In this document: positions 17,099 to 26,967 of the stretch, in pieces
Position numbering within the stretch: the stretch's first letter is position 1
How the letters are laid out: every line of letters begins with the position of its first letter
NCBI GenBank assembly: GCA_947501615.1
Contig: CANMWK010000010.1
Coordinates: 62,001 to 126,000, forward strand
DNA length: 64,000 bases
Origin: an uncultured Tenacibaculum sp.
GTDB lineage: Bacteria > Bacteroidota > Bacteroidia > Flavobacteriales > Flavobacteriaceae
Direction: 5' to 3'
Position numbers and translations under genes: made by a program
The notes under the pieces: generated by a model
What the model saw: the letters and a program-made list of their open reading frames with translations, nothing else
Told to the model about the DNA's origin: nothing
The model's database searches: none

Positions 17099-17683
17099 TT
17101 ATTTTTTATAGAAATTCATCTCATCTATATATTGCCAAACTTCAGCGGTAAGTAATGGTTTTATATTTTTGTTTTCTTTGATTGCATTACGAATCATAGT
17201 GGAAGAAATTTCTACAATTGGAGCATTTACTCGATTGATTTTTGGGTGATTATCAAATTGAGTTTCTACTTTTTCTTCAGAAATTCTTGGATACACATAT
17301 ACTTGATGCTCTTGTAAAATTACTTCGTAATTTTTCCATTTATGAAGACTTTTTAAATTGTCTTCTCCCATAATTAAACTGAAATTATAATCTGGATATT
17401 TATCTGAAATATGAGCTAATGTATGCACCGTATAATTCGGTTGAGGTAACTTAAACTCAATATCTGAAGGAGAAATTTTATCGTAATCTTCCGTAGCTTT
17501 AAACACCATTTCTAAACGATGGTGATTGTCTAGAAGAGAACTTTTTTTCTTGAAAGGATTGTGTGGTGTAACCACCATCCAGATCGCATCCAAATCAGAG
17601 TTTTCTACCATATGATTGGCAATAATTAAATGACCAATATGAATAGGATTAAATGTTCCGAAATATAATCCGATGTTTTTCAT
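17099..17683 (-). CDS. nadD: Nicotinate-nucleotide adenylyltransferase
   Basis: The product is 194 residues, the normal length. The nucleotidyltransferase motif is GTFNPIHIGHL at residues 9-19, and the C-terminal motif is ISSTMIRNAIKEN. It adenylates nicotinate mononucleotide with ATP to give deamido-NAD in NAD biosynthesis. It lies 15 bp downstream of gmk. The yicC-gmk-nadD order is a common conserved cluster in Flavobacteriaceae. Confidence 0.95.
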   Translation of the reverse strand: MKNIGLYFGTFNPIHIGHLIIANHMVENSDLDAIWMVVTPHNPFKKKSSLLDNHHRLEMVFKATEDYDKISPSDIEFKLPQPNYTVHTLAHISDKYPDYNFSLIMGEDNLKSLHKWKNYEVILQEHQVYVYPRISEEKVETQFDNHPKINRVNAPIVEISSTMIRNAIKENKNIKPLLTAEVWQYIDEMNFYKK

Positions 17684-17698
17684 GAATCTTGTTGACTT

Positions 17699-18289
17699 CT
17701 AATTTTTTGCTAAACCAATAAAGTCTGAAACTAAATCTTCAGCTTCTTGCAAGGCTGTGTTTAAATCGTAGTTTTTAATAATAGTATCGAATTGAGGAGC
17801 AGTAGCTAATTCCACAGAAGCTTTAGCAATTCGCATGTTGATTTTATCTTCGCTTTCTGTTTTTCTTTCTTTTAAGCGTCTTTTTAATTCATCGACACTT
17901 GGTGGTTTTACAAAAACAGCTAATGTTTCTTCAGGAAATTTCTTTTTAATACGTAATCCACCAGCAACATCAATATCAAAAATCACGTGTTTACCTTCAG
18001 ACCAAATACGTTCTACTTCTGTTTTTAAAGTTCCGTAGAAGTTTTCGGTATATACTTCTTCCCACTCTAAGAATTCTTCAGATTTTATCTTCTGAATAAA
18101 TTCATCTCTAGAAATAAAGTAATAATCAATGCCGTCTTTTTCTTCTCCACGTGGGTCTCTAGAAGTAGCAGAAATTGAAAACTCTAAATTAAAGCGTTCT
18201 TGTGCTAATAAATGACGAACAATCGTTGTTTTACCAGAACCAGATGGCGCTGAAAACACAAATAATTTTCCTTTAAACTCTTTCGTCAT
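17699..18289 (-). CDS. gmk: Guanylate kinase
   Basis: The product is 196 residues. The P-loop is SAPSGSGKTTI near residue 14. GMP-binding residues lie in SISATSRDPRGEEKDGIDYY and in EEFLEWEEVY, and IFDIDVAGGLRIKK is the conserved central motif. It phosphorylates GMP to GDP. The start codon overlaps the stop of the YicC-family gene by one base (TAATG), so the two are translationally coupled. Confidence 0.97.
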   Translation of the reverse strand: MTKEFKGKLFVFSAPSGSGKTTIVRHLLAQERFNLEFSISATSRDPRGEEKDGIDYYFISRDEFIQKIKSEEFLEWEEVYTENFYGTLKTEVERIWSEGKHVIFDIDVAGGLRIKKKFPEETLAVFVKPPSVDELKRRLKERKTESEDKINMRIAKASVELATAPQFDTIIKNYDLNTALQEAEDLVSDFIGLAKN

Positions 18290-19155
18290 TATAATACGTT
18301 TAATATTTGTTCTTTAATTTTTTCTAATTCGTCTTTCATTTGGATGACTACTTTTTGTAATGGAGCATAGTTTGCTTTCGATCCAGTAGTGTTAATTTCT
18401 CTTCCAATTTCTTGAACGATGAATCCTAATTTTTTTCCGTTAGAATCTTTAGTGTCTAAAGTTTGTAAGAAATAATCTAAATGATTTCCTAAACGAACTT
18501 TTTCCTCGTTAATATCTAATTTTTCTAAATAGTAAATTAACTCTTGTTCAAATCTGTTTTCGTCAACCTCAACTTTTAATTCATCTAAAGCTTTTCCTAA
18601 ACGTTGTTTTACGTTTTCAATTCTTTCACCGTCCATTTCATGAACTTGAGCTAAACACGTTTTTATGTTAGCAATACGTTGTTTAAAATCGTTTTCTAAA
18701 GAAGCAGCTTCATCAGTTCTATATTGAACAATATCTTTTAATGCTGTGTTGATATGGTTCTCAATTTCATTCCATTCATTTTCATCTAATTCTTCACGCT
18801 CAGTTTTTAAAGCATCTGGCATACGAACTGCCATTTCTAATAACTTTACATCATCAGAAGTACCAACAACTACAATATCTCTAAGTTGATCGATATATTT
18901 AGCTACAACAGCTTTATTTATGGATGAAGAAGTTTCATCAGCAGTAATTTCAACATAAATAGAAAAATCAACTTTACCTCTTACCAAAGCAGAAGCTAGT
19001 TTTTTTCTAATACTTAATTCTTTCTCTTTGTAGTATGAAGGAATACGCGTATGGATGTCTAAATTTTTGCTATTAAGTGATTTAATCTCAATAGTTACTT
19101 TTTTAGTAGGAAGTTGTAGTACGGATTTACCGTATCCTGTCATTGATTGAATCAT
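18289..19155 (-). CDS. yicC: YicC-family protein (putative endoribonuclease)
   Basis: This 288-residue protein starts with the family hallmark MIQSMTGYG. It has the central coiled region and the conserved C-terminal signature NGKKLGFIVQEIGREINTTG. YicC has been described as an RNase that contributes to small-RNA turnover in E. coli; that activity is assumed here only from family membership. It is the first gene of the yicC-gmk-nadD cluster. Confidence 0.93.
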   Translation of the reverse strand: MIQSMTGYGKSVLQLPTKKVTIEIKSLNSKNLDIHTRIPSYYKEKELSIRKKLASALVRGKVDFSIYVEITADETSSSINKAVVAKYIDQLRDIVVVGTSDDVKLLEMAVRMPDALKTEREELDENEWNEIENHINTALKDIVQYRTDEAASLENDFKQRIANIKTCLAQVHEMDGERIENVKQRLGKALDELKVEVDENRFEQELIYYLEKLDINEEKVRLGNHLDYFLQTLDTKDSNGKKLGFIVQEIGREINTTGSKANYAPLQKVVIQMKDELEKIKEQILNVL

Positions 19156-19185
19156 GGGATGTTTTTAATTGGCTGTAAAGATACA

Positions 19186-20085
19186 TTATTTGCTTGTACT
19201 CTCGGCAGTTTGTTTAGAAACCAAGTATACACCAACAAATATTAAAATACTCGCTAAAATTTTAATGGTATTTAATTGATCACTTCCCACTAACAAAGCA
19301 TAAATACTAGCTACAACAGGTTGCAGATAAATAAAAACGCTTACTGTTGTTGGTTTTAATTTTGATAATGCAAAAAGATTGAAAAGATAGGTGATACAAG
19401 AAGCAAAAATAACTACGAATCCAATTCTTAAATAACCAGATGTTGGAATAATCGTCCATTGTACTTCTGAGAATTCTGATATTCCGAAAGGAAAAACGAA
19501 AATACATCCGAAGAAATATAGCCATCTGATAAACGTAACAGGCTTATATTTTGCAACTACTTTTTTAACAATAACCAAGTACATTCCGTAGGACGCAGCA
19601 TTAACAAATACTAAGAAATTTCCTAACATCATGTTTTTAGCATCTGCTCCTGGTTCAGTCCCGTAAACAATAAGAACAACTGCACCGATTAACCCGATAA
19701 TAACGCCAATGATTTTAGTTAAAGTTGGGCGTTCTTTTATTAAAATACTCGAAAAAATAAGTACTAAAATAGGTGAAGTTACCATCATTACTGAGGCACT
19801 AATTGGTGTTGTATAATTTAAACCTTTAAAAAAGGTAAGCATGTTTAATGCAATACCAAAGAAAGCTGATAAGGCAATGATTTTATAATCACCTTTTTCA
19901 ATTGTATCATTTTTAATAAATAAACTTAAAAACCAAAATACAGCTGCAGCTCCAAATACTCTAAGAAAGATAAAACCAAAAGGTTTTATATAATGTGGCA
20001 TTACTTCTTTAGCTACTGTAAATGTAACTCCATATATAATGGTAACAATAGAAACGGCTAATAACGCTATGCTCCTTGTGTTCAT
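19186..20085 (-). CDS. EamA/DMT-family transporter
   Basis: The product is 299 residues with ten predicted membrane segments in two EamA repeats (first half starting LAVSIVTIIYGVTFTVAKEV, second half from MMLGNFLVFVNAASYGMYLV). RhaT/EamA proteins export metabolites or amino acids; the substrate is unknown. It lies 30 bp upstream of yicC in the direction of transcription and may be cotranscribed. Confidence 0.9.
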   Translation of the reverse strand: MNTRSIALLAVSIVTIIYGVTFTVAKEVMPHYIKPFGFIFLRVFGAAAVFWFLSLFIKNDTIEKGDYKIIALSAFFGIALNMLTFFKGLNYTTPISASVMMVTSPILVLIFSSILIKERPTLTKIIGVIIGLIGAVVLIVYGTEPGADAKNMMLGNFLVFVNAASYGMYLVIVKKVVAKYKPVTFIRWLYFFGCIFVFPFGISEFSEVQWTIIPTSGYLRIGFVVIFASCITYLFNLFALSKLKPTTVSVFIYLQPVVASIYALLVGSDQLNTIKILASILIFVGVYLVSKQTAESTSK

Positions 20086-20190
20086 TTCTTAGCTTTTTTA
20101 TAAGTTAAACGGCAAATGTCGAACAATTTTTCCTTTCAGAAGTTGAAATGTTTGAATATTAACTAGAAGGTGTTTTTCAATAAAATTTTA

Positions 20191-21102
20191 CTAAATTGAA
20201 TTCTGTTTTGTTGAATTTAGGTTGCTGTTAATAAAATCTAGTAATTCTTTTTTATACGGTGCTCCGCCTTTCTCAAATAAATTATGATGCTCACCACCTT
20301 TTACATTAATGAACTTTTTATCTTTTGAAACTAAGTTTTCAAACAGTTGTTTTCCGAATTCAATAGGAATGTTGTTATCGTCACTTCCGTGAGCAATTAA
20401 TACCGGCTGCAAAATGCTTTTTACAGCTTGAATTGGTTTTACCTTATTTGGATTGAAATTAGCAATTTCTCCTGCTTTTCTTAGACTGAAATCTGATAAA
20501 AATTTTATTCCAAAGCCTTTGAGAAAGTTTTTTTTGTATTGAAAAACAATTTGATCTAATTCAGTAAAAGTACTTTCGATCACCCCAAACGCTATACGTT
20601 TATCAATTTCTAAAGCCTGTAAAGCTATTGCGCCGCCCAATGAGTTTCCCCATATGCCAATTTTTAATTTAGGAGCTTTAGTTTTAATTAGATCAACAAT
20701 TTTTGATACATCATTTTTTTCATGATAACCATACGTACAAAACTCACCTTCACTTTTTCCATGCGCTCGTCCATCAAATAAAATAGACTCAATTCCTGTT
20801 GCTGCTAATGTTTCAGAAAGTTCTAAAAAGTGTTCTTTACAACCGCCAATTCCGTGGAGTAAAATTAGTATTCCTTTAGGTTGTTGGTATTGAGATTTTA
20901 TCCAATATCCTTTTAAAGTTAAACTGTCTTGAGTATTAATTTTTATTTCTTCATGATTCAAGTTTACATCCTTCGGAGTTGTAGCTATAGTAACTCTAGG
21001 AGGTTTAATTATTGCATATGGTGCAATATTGTTAAATGCTATATAAATTCCTATTCCTAGAAATAAAAGGAATGCAATTAATAATTTATATCTCTTTTTC
21101 AA
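20191..21102 (-). CDS. Membrane-anchored alpha/beta hydrolase, copy 1
   Basis: This 303-residue protein has an N-terminal membrane anchor (LLIAFLLFLGIGIYIAF) and a hydrolase core. The oxyanion loop is LLHGIGGCKEHF, the nucleophile elbow is IWGNSLGGAIAL (Ser near 153), the acid lies in IAHGSDDNNIP and the His in KGGEHHNLF. It is a serine esterase or peptidase-like enzyme of unknown substrate. A related hydrolase is encoded at 22046-22903, and the two belong to one minus-strand run. Confidence 0.87.
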   Translation of the reverse strand: MKKRYKLLIAFLLFLGIGIYIAFNNIAPYAIIKPPRVTIATTPKDVNLNHEEIKINTQDSLTLKGYWIKSQYQQPKGILILLHGIGGCKEHFLELSETLAATGIESILFDGRAHGKSEGEFCTYGYHEKNDVSKIVDLIKTKAPKLKIGIWGNSLGGAIALQALEIDKRIAFGVIESTFTELDQIVFQYKKNFLKGFGIKFLSDFSLRKAGEIANFNPNKVKPIQAVKSILQPVLIAHGSDDNNIPIEFGKQLFENLVSKDKKFINVKGGEHHNLFEKGGAPYKKELLDFINSNLNSTKQNSI

Positions 21103-21114
21103 AGCTGATAAAGT

Positions 21115-21486
21115 TTATGGTTTAGGTACTCTTAAAATTTTTTCCATTTTGCGACCTTTTGCTAATTCATCTATGAGTTTATCTAAGTATCGAGCTTGTT
21201 GTGTTAATGCATTGGTGATTTCTTCAACTCGATACCCACAAATTACACCTTTAATTAAATGAGCATTCGGATTTAGATTTGCTCTTTCAAAGAAAGTTCT
21301 AAACGTTACTTTTTCATCAATCAAACTTTGTATTTCTTCAGAAGTAAAACCTGTTAACCATGTGATTACTTCGTGTAGTTCATCTACTGTTCTATCTTTC
21401 TTCTCAACTTTAGTAACGTAGTGAGGATAAACTGAAGCGAATGTCATATTAGCAATTCTTTCGTCGTGATGCGCTGTTGATTTCAT
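21115..21486 (-). CDS. DUF2200 family protein
   Basis: The product is 123 residues and matches the DUF2200 pattern over its whole length ([30 protein letters not shown], then CGYRVEEI). Small, cytoplasmic and without catalytic residues I can recognise. It lies between an alpha/beta hydrolase gene and an AlkB-like gene, 12 bp from the former. Function unknown. Confidence 0.85.
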   Translation of the reverse strand: MKSTAHHDERIANMTFASVYPHYVTKVEKKDRTVDELHEVITWLTGFTSEEIQSLIDEKVTFRTFFERANLNPNAHLIKGVICGYRVEEITNALTQQARYLDKLIDELAKGRKMEKILRVPKP

Positions 21487-21528
21487 AAGTATGAGATTTA
21501 GAATTCAGGAAAATAAGATAAAAATAAA

Positions 21529-22044
21529 TTATTTAATCTTCCTGAATGTTAAACTTATTCTCCCTAGATCAGTATTTGTTTTTGGTATAGCATGTTGCCA
21601 TTCTTTTTGAACAGCATCAGTCATGTAGAACAACGAACCAGAAGTTAAAGGATAATCTTTAGTAACTTCTTTAGTATTGATTTTTCTAAATCGAAGTGTA
21701 CGCATTTCACCTAACGAAATAATTACAACACCTGTGTTTTTATGGAGAATATCTGTTTGGTCTGAATGAAATCCCATGCTAGATTTTCCATCTAAATAAT
21801 AATTAAGCAAACAATTATTAGGGGTAAAACCTAACTTCTCTTCAATATTTTTGATCATAGTTTTTAACTCTGGAATAAACTCTTGGTCGGGATAACTAAT
21901 TTGGGAGTAATTATAGGCAACACCAAAACTAGCTGTTTTTCGAGCTGTCATTCTTTCGTCCCAATCTACGTTTGTGCTCAAATAATCAAACAATTGATTT
22001 GAATTTGAAATGAAATTTTCAATATACGTGATACCTTCAATCAT
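21529..22044 (-). CDS. AlkB-like 2-oxoglutarate/Fe(II) dioxygenase
   Basis: The product is 171 residues. The iron ligands appear as HSD in MGFHSDQTD and the distal His in WQHAIPKT. The 2-oxoglutarate-binding Arg lies in GRISLTFRKI, and YYLDGKSSMGFHSD is the conserved nucleotide-lid/core motif. AlkB proteins demethylate alkylated DNA or RNA bases. It is short, consistent with the minimal AlkB core, and its ATG is 1 bp from the stop of the upstream hydrolase gene. Confidence 0.9.
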   Translation of the reverse strand: MIEGITYIENFISNSNQLFDYLSTNVDWDERMTARKTASFGVAYNYSQISYPDQEFIPELKTMIKNIEEKLGFTPNNCLLNYYLDGKSSMGFHSDQTDILHKNTGVVIISLGEMRTLRFRKINTKEVTKDYPLTSGSLFYMTDAVQKEWQHAIPKTNTDLGRISLTFRKIK

Positions 22045-22045
22045 A

Positions 22046-22903
22046 TTACTGAATCATTTTTAAAAAGTGATATACATATTCCTTTTCATGATTGTAAATT
22101 CCTCGAATATGTTTACCATTGATGTTCCAAAAAAGACTATTACTTTTAGGAGCATTTTTATAGAGCTTCTTCCCTAATTCATAGGGAACTTGTTTGTCAG
22201 TTTTACCATGTGCAATCACAATAGGTATATTTAGATTTTTTATTTCTTCCTCTGCGGGAAAATCATTGTTCATAACCAATGGAACAATCCACTTGAAGTT
22301 TTCTAAATGCAAAGCTCTTGCATATTCTTTACCGATATCAGGAAAAGAGCTAAAAGTTCCTTCTAAAAATAAACCACGTATTTTATCTTGCCTTTTATTA
22401 GCTGTCATTGTCGCAAATGCACCACCAAGCGATTGTCCCCAAATTAAAATTGGTTTCTCTTTTACATTTGGTAAAGCTGCAATTTTATCAAACATTACTA
22501 AAGCATCTGCTTGTATTATTTTTGAATTTTTTGCTTCACCTGTAGATTTTCCAAAATCTCTACGTTCATAGCAAAAGATTTGAAACCCTTTGTTTAATAA
22601 AGGTTGATATGATTTTTGAACCGACATTAAATGCATTCCTTTTCCTGAAAAATGGAATATTGTTCCAATTGTAGGAATAGAGTCTGGTTTAAAAAGAGCT
22701 GCATGAATTTTGGTATCTTCTGTAATATCAAAATAAAATTCTTCATGATTAAAATCAGATTTGAATTCACTATATTCTAATCCGTTCACATGATAAATCA
22801 TTGAGTCTGAAAAACGAGAAAATCGTAAATAAGAGATACCAACGATAATAATTGTTGCAACTACAATTATGATCCATTTTAAAATTTTTAATAGTCTTGT
22901 CAT
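22046..22903 (-). CDS. Membrane-anchored alpha/beta hydrolase, copy 2
   Basis: This 285-residue protein has an N-terminal membrane segment (KWIIIVVATIIIVGISYL). The nucleophile elbow is IWGQSLGGAFATM (Ser near 158), the acid lies in IAHGKTDKQVP and the terminal His in NGKHIRGIYNH. It has the same design as the hydrolase encoded at 20191-21102. It is the first gene of this short minus-strand run (hydrolase, AlkB-like, DUF2200, hydrolase). Confidence 0.86.
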   Translation of the reverse strand: MTRLLKILKWIIIVVATIIIVGISYLRFSRFSDSMIYHVNGLEYSEFKSDFNHEEFYFDITEDTKIHAALFKPDSIPTIGTIFHFSGKGMHLMSVQKSYQPLLNKGFQIFCYERRDFGKSTGEAKNSKIIQADALVMFDKIAALPNVKEKPILIWGQSLGGAFATMTANKRQDKIRGLFLEGTFSSFPDIGKEYARALHLENFKWIVPLVMNNDFPAEEEIKNLNIPIVIAHGKTDKQVPYELGKKLYKNAPKSNSLFWNINGKHIRGIYNHEKEYVYHFLKMIQ

Positions 22904-22961
22904 TGAAAGTTTTTCTTATCAGACTATTTACTTTTAAAAAAGGTTACAAAAAATTAAGCTT

Positions 22962-23036
22962 TTACAACTCTTGTTTAAAATCTAATTTTTGATTTTTGCA
23001 AATTTTACAGAAACTTAAGCGTTCTTCTCTAGTCAT
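22962..23036 (-). pseudogene. Fragment of a small Cys-motif membrane protein gene (24 codons)
   Basis: The minus strand reads MTREERLSFCKICKNQ followed by KLDFKQEL and a stop. The start with FCxxC resembles the N-terminus of small flavobacterial membrane proteins that normally continue for tens of residues. The frame downstream shows further stops, so this looks like a decayed remnant. It could instead be a genuine micro-protein with a CxxC pair. Confidence 0.4.
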
Positions 23037-23580
23037 AGTTTTTAATTTTGTTAGTTGTAATAGCTAATTTTATGCAAATCTAATAAAATATTCATGTTTT
23101 GTATCACATTAAATTTTTAAGTTATTTAATACAATTCTATGAACATGAAAATATAAAAAGAGTTTCAAATTGCAATTTTTAAAGAAATTGAAAAGGTGTA
23201 AAAAATCACGTATATTTTTTAATAAAAATATAATTTTGAAACGTATTTTTATGATTAATTTAAAGGAGGTTTTATTTAGTTTTGATGAAGAAAATGATGG
23301 TAAATATCAAACTGTTCATACAATATTAAAGATGAATCAATATTAATTTTAAATTGGATGTTTAAACACAAAAAACACTGATTTACTGCGTTTTTACTAC
23401 AAAAAACATACAAAAAAGACAGCTTGTCTAGTTTATATCAAGTTAACATTTATTTAATACTATTGCCAAGTACATAAATTTGGATGCATTAAAATAATAA
23501 TAACACAATTTACAGTTGTTAAATTTATGAGTTTAATAAAGAACCAACCTTTAACATTTAATTAATTTCTAGTTCAAATT
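23037..23580. promoter_or_regulatory. susC upstream region (544 bp)
   Basis: This AT-rich region carries no convincing gene. It has a 13-bp regulator-site candidate (23425-23437) and a Bacteroidota -7-type box TAAATTTG (23475-23482) about 100 bp before the susC ATG. No TTG box is seen at the expected -33 spacing, so the promoter call is tentative. A 31-codon frame at 23251-23346 has a GGAGG inside it rather than before it and is not convincing. Confidence 0.5.
23425..23437 (-). promoter_or_regulatory. Candidate operator: inverted copy of the ATAAACTAGACA motif before susC
   Basis: TGTCTAGTTTATA is the complement of TATAAACTAGACA. The same 12-mer ATAAACTAGACA occurs twice in tandem before the TPR/LuxR regulator gene (35116-35138). 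It lies 38 bp upstream of the candidate -7 box, a typical activator position. Confidence 0.6.
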
Positions 23581-26500
23581 ATGAGGATAATCAAAAGAAA
23601 ATTAAAAGGACTTATACCTTTATTAATGATCTGTTTTCTATTTATGTCATTTAGTATAGAAGCTCAGAAAAAAGTAACAGGAAAAGTAACAGATATTGAT
23701 GGGATACCATTGCCCGGTGTATCTGTATTAATTCAAGGTACAATAAAAGGTACTTCAACAGATTTAGATGGTAATTTTAGTATAGCAGCATCAAAAGGCG
23801 ATATTTTGAGTTTTTCAATTATCGGTTTTAAAAGCGTGAAAAAGACTATTGTAAATCCATCAGAAAAAATAGTAGTGACCTTAAAAGAAGAAGGAGAATT
23901 ACTTGATGAAGTCATTGTAGTAGGATATGGTACATTAACTAAAAAAGAATCAACAGGATCGCAAGTATCACTAAAAGCTAGCGATATCAATAAAGTTCAA
24001 GCAGTGTCTTTTGAAGAGGCGTTACAAGGTCAGGCTGCGGGTGTTCAAATAACCGCTTCTGGAGGTCCAGGTGAAGCTGCTAGAATTCAAATTAGAGGAC
24101 TAACATCAATTAATGCAAGTAGTGCACCTTTATATGTAATAGATGGTGTGGAAATAGATGGTGATGCACTTGGAATTAGTAATGGTATTAATACGACAGA
24201 AACTAGTCCACTTTCCTTAATAGATCCAGCAACAATTAAATCAATAGATATCTTAAAAGATGCTAGTGCAACAGCAGTATATGGTTCTCGTGGTGCTAAT
24301 GGTGTTGTAATTATACAAACCAAAAACGGTAAAAGTGAAGCAGGAAAAGCTGTGGTAGAGCTAGATGTAACTACTGGTATGCAAAAGATAGCAAGACAAA
24401 TCGATTTATTAACACCTCAAGAGTATGTAGATCGATGGAATGATGCATTTCCTTTTAACCCTGATGATGCTTCAACCTTATTTTCTCAAAGAGCCTTTAG
24501 AGATAATGCTGGTAACCCTATACCTTTAGATAGTAAATATCCTGATGGAACTCCTGTATTTCCAACTAGAGATTTTAGAGGAGAAGTATTTAGACAGGCA
24601 TTAATTCGTAAATATAACTTGAGTATTAGAAAGGGTGGTAGTGATTCTTGGTTTAATGGTTCTTTAGGATACACAAATCAAGAAGGAGTTGTTATTAATT
24701 CAGATTTTAAAAGAATCCAAGCTGCAGTAAATGTTGGAGCTAATGTTGATAGATTTCGATTCGGTTTTCAGGCTAATGGAGGACGTAATGATAGATCAGG
24801 TATTGTAAATGCATCACCTAATGCTAATGGACAAGGTCAGTCTTTTGGGGTGATTACAAATTTAACTTTAGCACCACCAATTCAGCCTAGATTTGATGAG
24901 CTTAGAAATGGAAATGGTGCAATAACTAACATTATACGTGATGAAACAGGTTTTGTGACACAAATAGGAGAACAAGTGTTGATTAATCCTGTAACACAAG
25001 CTACGCAAACTCAAAATAATAGTTTTGAAGTATTCGGTTACGCTTCTGCTTCTATGGAGTATAAAATTACAGATGATTTAAAATTTAGAAGTGATCTTTC
25101 CGTAAATCACTATGAAAGTCAATCGAGAGTATATTTTCCAGGTTCATTTGGATATGGGCAGTTTATTGGAGGAGGTTTAGCTACAGTGAACACTTACACA
25201 CAGAATAGGTGGCAAAATAATAATACGTTAACATTTGATAAAGAGTTTGCGGAAAAACATAAGCTGAATGTAGTTTTAGGTCAGAGTGTTTTGTCTAATG
25301 AAGCTTTCATAATTAGTACATCGGGTAGAGATTTTGAAAGTGATTTGGTAAACTTAGATGATATTAATGCAGCACAAGTTGTGCTTACCAATACGAACCG
25401 TGTAGAGAATGGATTGTTAGGTGTTTTTGGTCGTATTAATTATTCATTTGATAAACGTTATGTAGTAACTTTTTCTGCCAGAGGAGATAAATCTTCACGA
25501 TTTGCAGAAGGAAGTAAATGGGGATTTTTCCCAGCGGTCGGATTCTCATGGAATGCATCGGAAGAATCGTTTCTTGAAAATGTTAGTTTCTTAAGTGATT
25601 TAAGATTTAGAGGTAGTTGGGGTAAAACAGGTAATGATAAAATAGGGGTATTCCAATCTGGTCTTACATTTGGTTCAGAAAGATTTGCTGCTTTTAGAAC
25701 TGGTTTTCAAACTGTTAATGCAGCAGGTGTAATTGACGGAAATAGAAATAATGCATTTTTCTTAACTAGAGTTGCTAACCCAAACTTAACATGGGAAACC
25801 ACAACCACTTACGATGCTGGTGTTGAGTTAGGTTTATTTAAAAATAGAATATCTTTTTCAGGAAGTTGGTTTAGAAAAGACACAGAAGATTTATTATTAG
25901 AGCGTCAGGTTAGTGGTCAATCAGGATTTACAACTGTATTAGAGAATATTGGAGAGATTCAAAACAGAGGTGTTGAAATTTCATTAAGAACAGTAAATAT
26001 TGATACTAAAGATTTTTCATGGAAAACGAACTTCAACATTAGTTTTATAGAAAATGAAGTTATTGATTTAGGATCTCTAGGAACTCAATTTCCACAATCA
26101 TCTTCTGTGGGTAGACAAGTAAATAATGATTTTATAGTTCGTGAAGGTGAACCAATAGGCTCATATTATGGTTATGTTTCAGACGGAGTGTATACGTATG
26201 ATGATTTTGTAGAGTTTGATGGACTTACTGATGCTGAAGCTGCTAAATTATACAGTTATGATCCTACTACAGGTAATTTAAGACAAAATGGAGGGGATAA
26301 TAATACAAGTTCATTTACATTGAAGGATGGTGTACCAAAATATGCAAATATTAGTAGTTACAGACCAGGTATGCAAAAAGTTGCTGATCTTAATGGAGAT
26401 GGTATCATTGATGAAAATAATGATTTAACGGTTTTAGGAAATGCTATCCCAGATCATTTTGGTGGAATTACAAATACATTCAGATACAAAGCTTTTGACT

Positions 26501-26958
26501 TTTCTTTCCAAATGAATTGGAAATATGGTAATGAAATATATAATAAAAATTTCTTCCCAGCGATAAGTAAATCTAATCAGGTAAGAAATAGATATGGTGT
26601 ATCTAGAGAACGCTGGACTCCTGAAAACACAGACACAAGACAACATAGTGTTTTTGGAAGAGTGCTTAATGGAGGTATAGCAACAGTTTCAGATTATATT
26701 GAAGATGGCTCATTCTTACGTTTACAGAATATAACTTTTGGATATAATATGCCTTCGAAATTTACTGAAAAGTTAGGTTTGGCTTCTTTACGTTTATATA
26801 CGGCAGCTGATAACTTATATGTTTGGACGAATTACTCAGGTTATGATCCTGATGTGAGTGTAAGCCGAGGAGTTAATGGTGCATTAACTCAAGGTGTAGA
26901 TTTCGATGCTTACCCTAGAGCTAGAACATTTAGATTTGGAATAAAAGCAAAATTTTAA
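23581..26958 (+). CDS. susC: SusC/RagA-type TonB-dependent outer-membrane transporter
   Basis: The product is 1125 residues. A signal peptide is followed by a carboxypeptidase-regulatory-like beta domain (KKVTGKVTDIDGIPLPGVSV, residues about 29-100), a TonB box-like EVIVVGYGTL, the plug (about 120-230, with LYVIDGVEIDG and DASATAVYGSRGANGVVII) and a beta-barrel to the terminal Phe. No STN signalling domain is present. With SusD it forms the pedal-bin complex that imports glycans across the outer membrane using TonB energy. The genes around it point to neoagaro-oligosaccharides. The next gene starts 9 bp downstream. Confidence 0.96.
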   Translation: MRIIKRKLKGLIPLLMICFLFMSFSIEAQKKVTGKVTDIDGIPLPGVSVLIQGTIKGTSTDLDGNFSIAASKGDILSFSIIGFKSVKKTIVNPSEKIVVTLKEEGELLDEVIVVGYGTLTKKESTGSQVSLKASDINKVQAVSFEEALQGQAAGVQITASGGPGEAARIQIRGLTSINASSAPLYVIDGVEIDGDALGISNGINTTETSPLSLIDPATIKSIDILKDASATAVYGSRGANGVVIIQTKNGKSEAGKAVVELDVTTGMQKIARQIDLLTPQEYVDRWNDAFPFNPDDASTLFSQRAFRDNAGNPIPLDSKYPDGTPVFPTRDFRGEVFRQALIRKYNLSIRKGGSDSWFNGSLGYTNQEGVVINSDFKRIQAAVNVGANVDRFRFGFQANGGRNDRSGIVNASPNANGQGQSFGVITNLTLAPPIQPRFDELRNGNGAITNIIRDETGFVTQIGEQVLINPVTQATQTQNNSFEVFGYASASMEYKITDDLKFRSDLSVNHYESQSRVYFPGSFGYGQFIGGGLATVNTYTQNRWQNNNTLTFDKEFAEKHKLNVVLGQSVLSNEAFIISTSGRDFESDLVNLDDINAAQVVLTNTNRVENGLLGVFGRINYSFDKRYVVTFSARGDKSSRFAEGSKWGFFPAVGFSWNASEESFLENVSFLSDLRFRGSWGKTGNDKIGVFQSGLTFGSERFAAFRTGFQTVNAAGVIDGNRNNAFFLTRVANPNLTWETTTTYDAGVELGLFKNRISFSGSWFRKDTEDLLLERQVSGQSGFTTVLENIGEIQNRGVEISLRTVNIDTKDFSWKTNFNISFIENEVIDLGSLGTQFPQSSSVGRQVNNDFIVREGEPIGSYYGYVSDGVYTYDDFVEFDGLTDAEAAKLYSYDPTTGNLRQNGGDNNTSSFTLKDGVPKYANISSYRPGMQKVADLNGDGIIDENNDLTVLGNAIPDHFGGITNTFRYKAFDFSFQMNWKYGNEIYNKNFFPAISKSNQVRNRYGVSRERWTPENTDTRQHSVFGRVLNGGIATVSDYIEDGSFLRLQNITFGYNMPSKFTEKLGLASLRLYTAADNLYVWTNYSGYDPDVSVSRGVNGALTQGVDFDAYPRARTFRFGIKAKF

Positions 26959-26967
26959 GAAGAAAAC

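Noticed and set aside
23251..23346. 31-codon frame in the susC upstream region
   Set aside because: No ribosome-binding site precedes it, the product matches nothing I know, and the region is AT-rich enough to give such frames by chance.
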